19,575 nucleotides of DNA from Dehalococcoidia bacterium UBA2160 (GTDB lineage Bacteria > Chloroflexota > Dehalococcoidia > Lucifugimonadales > UBA1123), in assembly GCA_002328865.1 (NCBI GenBank), contig DCWO01000056.1, forward strand, positions 1-19,575, read 5' to 3'. Each line of letters starts with the position of its first letter. Positions within the stretch are counted from its first letter, which is position 1. Below, in pieces: positions 15,641 to 19,575 of this stretch. The notes beneath the pieces were generated by a model. It worked only from the letters and a program-made list of their open reading frames with translations, searched no databases and was not told the origin of the DNA. A program made the translations under genes and the position numbers.

Positions 15641-16443
15641 ATGAATCAGTTCAGTCACTCTACGGCGAAGATAGCTGCGTGGAACCTGGCTGGGTTTGGA
15701 GGCATTCCCGCCAAACGACTCAAAGAACAGGTCGATGGACTCGCGCTACTCGATGCGGAAATCGTCGCGCTTGTCGAGATCAATCCGATTGACGCACTCG
15801 AGACGTTGAGATTGGGGCTCGAGAAAAAGGGGTCAAATATGAAACCATCATCCTTCCCCAGAACCGCAGCCTCCACATCGGAGTTCTGTACAAACAGGGC
15901 ATCACGGCTAAGAATCCCCGATTCATTGATGGGTCTGATCTTGGCGACAATGCCAGACGGAAAGCATTCGTGGTCGATATGCAAGTGGGTCGATTCGACT
16001 TCACGCTCATATGCGTCCATCTCAAGTCGGGTCGCGAACGTCCCAATCAAGAGATCCGCGATAAGCAGGCGAAAGTCATCGGGAAATACATCACGGACCG
16101 CAGGAAGGTGAGTCGAGAAGACATCCTACTGGTTGGCGATTTCAACATGATCCCGGGGCAGGACGTCAGCAACTTCCACCATCTCGGCGGCGAAGACCTG
16201 ATGGACTTTTTGTCGTCATGGGACCTCCAGGCAAGCTACTCACACATTCTGCCTGTTGGCAGAGCGAACTTGTTGGACGGTTTTGCCATAAGTCGAACTT
16301 ACAGCACCGAGTACATCCGCGGAAGCCTCCGCCTGTTCCAAATGCACTGGAGCATGAACATAGGCCGTGAGAAGTTTCGGGAGACCGTTTCAGACCACCT
16401 GCCATTCGTTGCATCGTTCAGGATCGATCGATCTCGAGACTAG
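15641..16443 (+). pseudogene. Endonuclease/exonuclease/phosphatase (EEP) family protein, frameshifted
   Basis: This EEP-fold protein, about 267 aa when corrected, is split by one missing base. Frame one starts at ATG 15641 (GGGAGC upstream) and gives AKIAAWNLAGFGGIP and LLDAEIVALVEIN, carrying the metal-binding Asn and Glu. At the A5G4 run 15824-15832 the frame must shift. The continuation (VKYETIILPQNRSLHIGVLY, FTLICVHLKSG, ILLVGDFNM, VSDHLPFVASF) ends at 16443. The GDFN and SDH signatures hold the catalytic residues, so the corrected enzyme would look complete. The family includes exonuclease III, DNase I-like nucleases and lipid phosphatases; the substrate is unknown. The gene stands alone next to a gene-poor stretch and a decayed gene, which suggests an accessory locus. 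Confidence 0.75.
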
Positions 16444-16656
16444 CGGGCCGGCGCGATGAAGAATAGCCGAGGCATGCCTTGCGGTGTCCTCAAAGTTTGA
16501 ATCGGCGTCGACGGCACGGCGGCCCAAGGCGAAGGCAGAGTCGTGATTGACCCGTTTTGCACGCGCGGCAAGACCCGTGGCGACCGCGATAAGCGGCGGC
16601 AGATCGCCGGCCCCGAGGGCGCTGCCCAAGATCAGAATTCGCTTCCGTCTACTCAC
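16390..16656 (-). pseudogene. Glycosyltransferase (GT1-like) N-terminal remnant
   Basis: A GTG at 16656 with GGAG 7 nt upstream opens SRRKRILILGSALGAGDLPP, followed by LIAVATGLAAR. This is the usual beginning of GT1/UGT-type glycosyltransferases (a 'GS.GD..P..A.a.gLaarGH.V' pattern). The sequence then loses family character, and the frame ends at 16390, inside the 3' end of the convergent EEP gene. At 88 aa it is far shorter than the 380-450 aa of the family. It looks like a truncated leftover. The match is short, so the call is tentative; chance similarity remains possible. Confidence 0.35.
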
Positions 16657-16756
16657 AGATGTTCTCCGGTGCCCGTGTGGGCGCAATGCTACGCGAGTCC
16701 GCGGTAAGCCGCAATCGCGACCGACGCGGCGCCGCCGCATTCAACGTCGCAGCCGT

Positions 16757-16785
16757 TCGACATCGTCGCTGACTCGATATACAAT
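16757..16785 (+). promoter_or_regulatory. Sigma70-type promoter before the nitronate monooxygenase gene
   Basis: A -35 box TCGACA (16757-16762) and a -10 box TACAAT (16780-16785) each match consensus at five of six bases and are separated by 17 nt. The start ATG is at 16880, giving a leader of about 90 nt. Confidence 0.45.
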
Positions 16786-16879
16786 CCAACCCGTCCCGGC
16801 AAGCTTGTGTCGGACGCATCGCGTCCTCGTACGTACATTGTTTTAGTGGACACTCTCGACTGCCCAGGAGGCATGTGCA

Positions 16880-18025
16880 ATGGCGCCAAAGAACCCCCTA
16901 CACACCCAGATGTGCGACTTTTTTGACTGCGAATACCCGATCATGAACGCGGGCATGGACGTCGCGGGACCTGAGCTGGTCGCGGCGGTGTGCAATGCGG
17001 GCGGCTTCGGATCGCTCGGCACCGGACGTGGAAGCCCTGACCTGTTGAAACGTGAGATACGCAGGGTGAAGGAGCTGACAGACAAGCCCTTTGCCGTGCA
17101 GCTCATGTCGCCGAGCAAGGGGCGCGTCAATGCGATCGCGCGGGAGCAGGCTTTGCCGGAAGAGCACGTCCTGTTCGTTAAAGGCCTTCAAGAGGAATTC
17201 AGCATTCCCGAGCCCAAAAACATGCCCCCCCGGAAAGAACCAGTGGACCCTATGGAATTGCTAGAGGTTGCTTGGGAAGAGGACGTCCCGTTCTGGATCT
17301 GCTTCTTCGGCTCCGCAGGCGAAGACGTGGTAAAGGAAGCCCATTCGCACGGCGTGAAGGTCATCAACTCAGTCGGCAACACCCGGCACGTGGAGAAATG
17401 CCTGCCGATGGGCGTTGACGGGTTCATCGCCACGGGCTACGAAGGAGGAGCTCACAGGGGTGACGTCGGCTCCATGGCCCTCATTCCCCAAGTGGTGGAC
17501 GCTGCCGAAGGAAAGCCCGTCATGGCGGCGGGGGGCATCGCCGACGGTCGTGGCCTCGTTGCGGCCCTCGCCCTGGGCGCCGTTGGCGTCACCTGCGGCA
17601 CGGCATTCTTGCTCTCGCCCGAGTGCGGCATCTGGGACACTCAGATCGCTCTCTGGGAGCACGAATCCAACCAGCCCTGGTACGTCGACGCGTTCAAGAA
17701 GCAACTGATCGAGGCGAAAGACCATGACACCAACCCGAGCCACGCCGTGAGCGGCGGGCCTCTCCGCACGCTGAACAACGACTTCACCGGCGCCTGGAAG
17801 AGGCCGGAGGCGCCAGCGACGCTGGCAATGGGGCAACAGCCAATGCTCATCCGCGACTCCCTGCGGGCCGCGTTTGAGAATCAGCGTCTCGACCTGCTGC
17901 CCAACGCCGCCGGTCAGATAATCGGCTTGTTGGACCACGAGCGCCATGCCAGCCAGGTCATCTACGAGATGATGACCGAGGCGGTGCAAGTTCTCGAGCG
18001 CGTCTCCCTGCCCGACCAAGGGTAG
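16880..18025 (+). CDS. Nitronate monooxygenase family protein (NPD/2-nitropropane dioxygenase-like)
   Basis: This 381-aa FMN-binding TIM barrel starts with the family pattern YPIMNAGMDVAGPELVAAV (19-37) and NAGGFGSLGTG (39-49). His192 in YEGGAHRG is the residue used as catalytic base in nitronate monooxygenases. VMAAGGIADGRG (214-225) and GAVGVTCGTAFLLSPE are the phosphate-binding part for FMN. Residues about 83-130 form an insertion rich in charged residues and prolines, longer than the same segment of many members. AGGAGG lies 8 nt before the ATG. The family oxidises alkyl nitronates, though many members have other flavin-dependent roles, for example in fatty-acid metabolism. It appears to be a single-gene unit or to lead the ADP-ribosylglycohydrolase gene 70 nt downstream. 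Confidence 0.87.
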   Translation: MAPKNPLHTQMCDFFDCEYPIMNAGMDVAGPELVAAVCNAGGFGSLGTGRGSPDLLKREIRRVKELTDKPFAVQLMSPSKGRVNAIAREQALPEEHVLFVKGLQEEFSIPEPKNMPPRKEPVDPMELLEVAWEEDVPFWICFFGSAGEDVVKEAHSHGVKVINSVGNTRHVEKCLPMGVDGFIATGYEGGAHRGDVGSMALIPQVVDAAEGKPVMAAGGIADGRGLVAALALGAVGVTCGTAFLLSPECGIWDTQIALWEHESNQPWYVDAFKKQLIEAKDHDTNPSHAVSGGPLRTLNNDFTGAWKRPEAPATLAMGQQPMLIRDSLRAAFENQRLDLLPNAAGQIIGLLDHERHASQVIYEMMTEAVQVLERVSLPDQG

Positions 18026-18095
18026 AGAGGCAAGGGACGCCGTGCCCGGATCATGCCCCGTCGGGTGATACACCCCGTACCACGAAGCGATTGTC

Positions 18096-19031
18096 ATGAA
18101 GCAGATCGAGCGATTCCGAGGATGCTTGCTAGGCCTAGCGGCAGGCGACGCCGTCGGCACTACATTGGAGTTTCACTTACCCGGGACGTTCGTGCCGATA
18201 GACGACATGGTCGGAGGCGGGCCGTTCCGGCTGAACCCAGGCGAGTGGACGGACGACACGTCAATGGCCCTGTGCCTGGCCGAGAGTCTGATCGAACGCA
18301 ATGGTTTCGACCCGGTCGACCAACTTGAACGATACACTAGGTGGGCGAACGAAGGCCATCTGAGCAGCACCGGCGAGTGCTTCGACATCGGAGGCACGGT
18401 AAGTGACGCACTGTACCGATTCGGGCGCACACACGAGCCATATTGCGGTTCGACTGACGAGTGGAGCGCCGGGAACGGCTCGATCATGCGGTTGGCCCCG
18501 GTCCCGCTATTCTACTCGGCCAACCCCGGCGAAGCCATCGAACGTTCCGCGGACAGCTCACGCACCACTCACGGCGCCCTGACGGCAGTGGACGCCGCCA
18601 GGTATTTCGGCGGCCTGCTGGTCGGTGCGGTCAGCGGCATCGACAAAGAGGTGCTGCTCTCGGACAGCTACTGTCCAGTCTCCGGACATTGGGATGAACA
18701 CCCTCTGACTGCTGCGATCTCTGAAGTCGCAAGCGGGTCGTTCAAGCACCGCTCGCCGCCCGAAATCGTCGGCTCCGGATACGTTGTCAGATCGCTGGAG
18801 GCGGCTTTGTGGGCGTTTCACAATTCCGAGAATTTCCGGCAAGGGTGCTTGTTGGCCGTCAACCTCGGTGACGACGCCGACACGACCGCCGCCATATACG
18901 GTCAACTCGCCGGAGCGTATTACGGCGAACAGGGCATACCCAGATCGTGGCGCGGCAAGCTGGCGATGCGGTCCACCATCGAGGACTTCGCGGATGCCAT
19001 ATTCGAGCGCGTCCAGGCAGGCGGCGACTGA
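18096..19031 (+). CDS. ADP-ribosylglycohydrolase family protein
   Basis: This 311-aa all-helical protein begins MKQIERFRGCLLGLAAGDAVG, the typical start. The Mg-binding residues are in EWTDDTSMAL (TDDT at 52-55) and LGDDADTTAAIYGQLAGA (DDAD at 259-262). A central GNGSIMRLAPVPLF motif (126-139) lines the ADP-ribose pocket. Length is normal. Such enzymes remove ADP-ribose from proteins or hydrolyse ADP-ribosylated small molecules; DraG is the best-known bacterial case. No ADP-ribosyltransferase or nitrogenase regulation gene is nearby, so the target is unknown. No clear Shine-Dalgarno precedes the ATG. Confidence 0.9.
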   Translation: MKQIERFRGCLLGLAAGDAVGTTLEFHLPGTFVPIDDMVGGGPFRLNPGEWTDDTSMALCLAESLIERNGFDPVDQLERYTRWANEGHLSSTGECFDIGGTVSDALYRFGRTHEPYCGSTDEWSAGNGSIMRLAPVPLFYSANPGEAIERSADSSRTTHGALTAVDAARYFGGLLVGAVSGIDKEVLLSDSYCPVSGHWDEHPLTAAISEVASGSFKHRSPPEIVGSGYVVRSLEAALWAFHNSENFRQGCLLAVNLGDDADTTAAIYGQLAGAYYGEQGIPRSWRGKLAMRSTIEDFADAIFERVQAGGD

Positions 19032-19126
19032 ACGTACGGCGCCGGCGCACCAGTCGCGATGTCAGCTCCTCCGCCCTACTCTCCTTTCGCGCCCGAACCC
19101 ACAGTTCGCAGTAGGTAGAGGCCGAG

Positions 19127-19135
19127 TGCTATCAT
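19127..19135 (+). promoter_or_regulatory. Candidate extended -10 promoter of typA
   Basis: TGCTATCAT fits TGnTATAAT with one mismatch and lies about 145 nt before the likely typA start, in the 248-nt gap after the ADP-ribosylglycohydrolase gene. No strong -35 at a standard distance. Confidence 0.28.
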
Positions 19136-19279
19136 CAATGGGAAGCACACGCGTCAGAATTTGCATTCCCCTTATTCAGCATCGCAACATCGCCGGTTCT
19201 GCTCGCGCCGATGATGACGCACTTACCGGATGCGTCGGGACCAGGTGAAGACGAAAGACCAGATAGGAAAGATACGAAT

Positions 19280-19575
19280 TTGAGCCAGGTTCAGTCGAAC
19301 AACGGAATACGAAACATCGCCATCATCGCGCACGTCGATCATGGCAAGACCACGTTGGTGGATGCTCTGTTGAAACAAGGGCAAGTGTTCCGCGAACACC
19401 AAGAGGTTGGAGTGCTCATCATGGACTCCAACCCGCTGGAGCAGGAGCGCGGCATCACGATTCTCGCCAAGAACACCGCGGTGAGCTACAACGGGACGAA
19501 GATCAACATTATCGACACCCCTGGCCACGCCGATTTCAGCGGCGAGGTCGAGCGCATCATGAACATGGCCGACGG
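19280..19575 (+). CDS. typA: TypA/BipA ribosome-associated GTPase, 5' part (runs off the window)
   Basis: The frame gives RNIAIIAHVDHGKTTLVDAL (P-loop AHVDHGKT), then MDSNPLEQERGITILAKNTA (switch I/G2 with RGIT) and INIIDTPGHADFSGEVER (G3, DTPGH). The LEQERGITILAKNTAV and HADFSGEVER wording is specific to TypA/BipA rather than EF-G or LepA. About 98 residues are present; the rest of roughly 600 lies beyond the right edge. TypA is a translational GTPase that aids ribosome assembly and stress or low-temperature growth. The start is most likely TTG 19280, with AGGAAAG just upstream. In-frame ATG codons at 19211 and 19214 would add an unusual 22-23-residue leader and lack a Shine-Dalgarno. Confidence 0.9.
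   Translation, partial: MSQVQSNNGIRNIAIIAHVDHGKTTLVDALLKQGQVFREHQEVGVLIMDSNPLEQERGITILAKNTAVSYNGTKINIIDTPGHADFSGEVERIMNMAD

Overview
The window is a GC-rich (about 60% by eye), gene-dense bacterial stretch. It holds some 17 protein genes or gene remnants on both strands, plus the 3' end of what looks like a tmRNA gene. No IS element, CRISPR array or complete tRNA was seen. The mix suggests an oligotrophic catabolic generalist: an F420-type luciferase-like monooxygenase, a PPOX-fold protein, SDR, MaoC, Ldh2, an amidase with a GatC-like partner, a nitronate monooxygenase and a creatinase-like M24 hydrolase. Chloroflexota of the SAR202/Dehalococcoidia type would fit, but this is inference from gene content; no marker gene in the window settles it.

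Layout. 1-83: tmRNA 3' end. 104-359: GIY-YIG gene with a frameshift. 451-3007 (minus): TIM-barrel isomerase-like gene, then a GatC-like/amidase pair joined by a 4-nt ATGA overlap. 3245-6230 (plus): MaoC double-hotdog hydratase, SDR and F420-type LLM oxidoreductase. 6258-7835 (minus): PPOX-fold protein and Ldh2-family dehydrogenase. 8118-10077 (plus): creatinase-like M24 protein and a frameshifted alpha/beta hydrolase. 10206-14703 (minus): the selenoprotein operon. 14704-15640: gene-poor spacer. 15641-16443: frameshifted endonuclease/exonuclease/phosphatase protein. 16390-16656 (minus): a glycosyltransferase-like remnant. 16880-18025: nitronate monooxygenase. 18096-19031: ADP-ribosylglycohydrolase. 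19280-end: start of typA/bipA.

The main discovery is the minus-strand operon at 10206-14703. Its first gene is a full-length homolog of GrdB, the selenoprotein subunit of the glycine/sarcosine/betaine reductase component B. It is interrupted by a UGA exactly where GrdB carries selenocysteine. Beginning 12 nt after the UGA is a perfect hairpin with a G-first loop that fits a bacterial SECIS, and a conserved C-terminus then runs to a normal TAA. The second gene is a thioredoxin-domain (CGFC) DUF255/YyaL-type protein. The third is a GrdE homolog lacking the Asn-Cys self-processing site. GrdA, GrdC and GrdD are absent from the window, and the Cys residues of the GrdB UxxCxxC motif are Ser. The operon therefore probably encodes a divergent selenocysteine-dependent reductase rather than the classical Stickland glycine reductase.

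Three other genes carry single-base frameshifts, two of them in homopolymer runs. These may be assembly errors or real decay. Gene starts were chosen from Shine-Dalgarno sequences and family N-termini. Several differ from the longest open frame.
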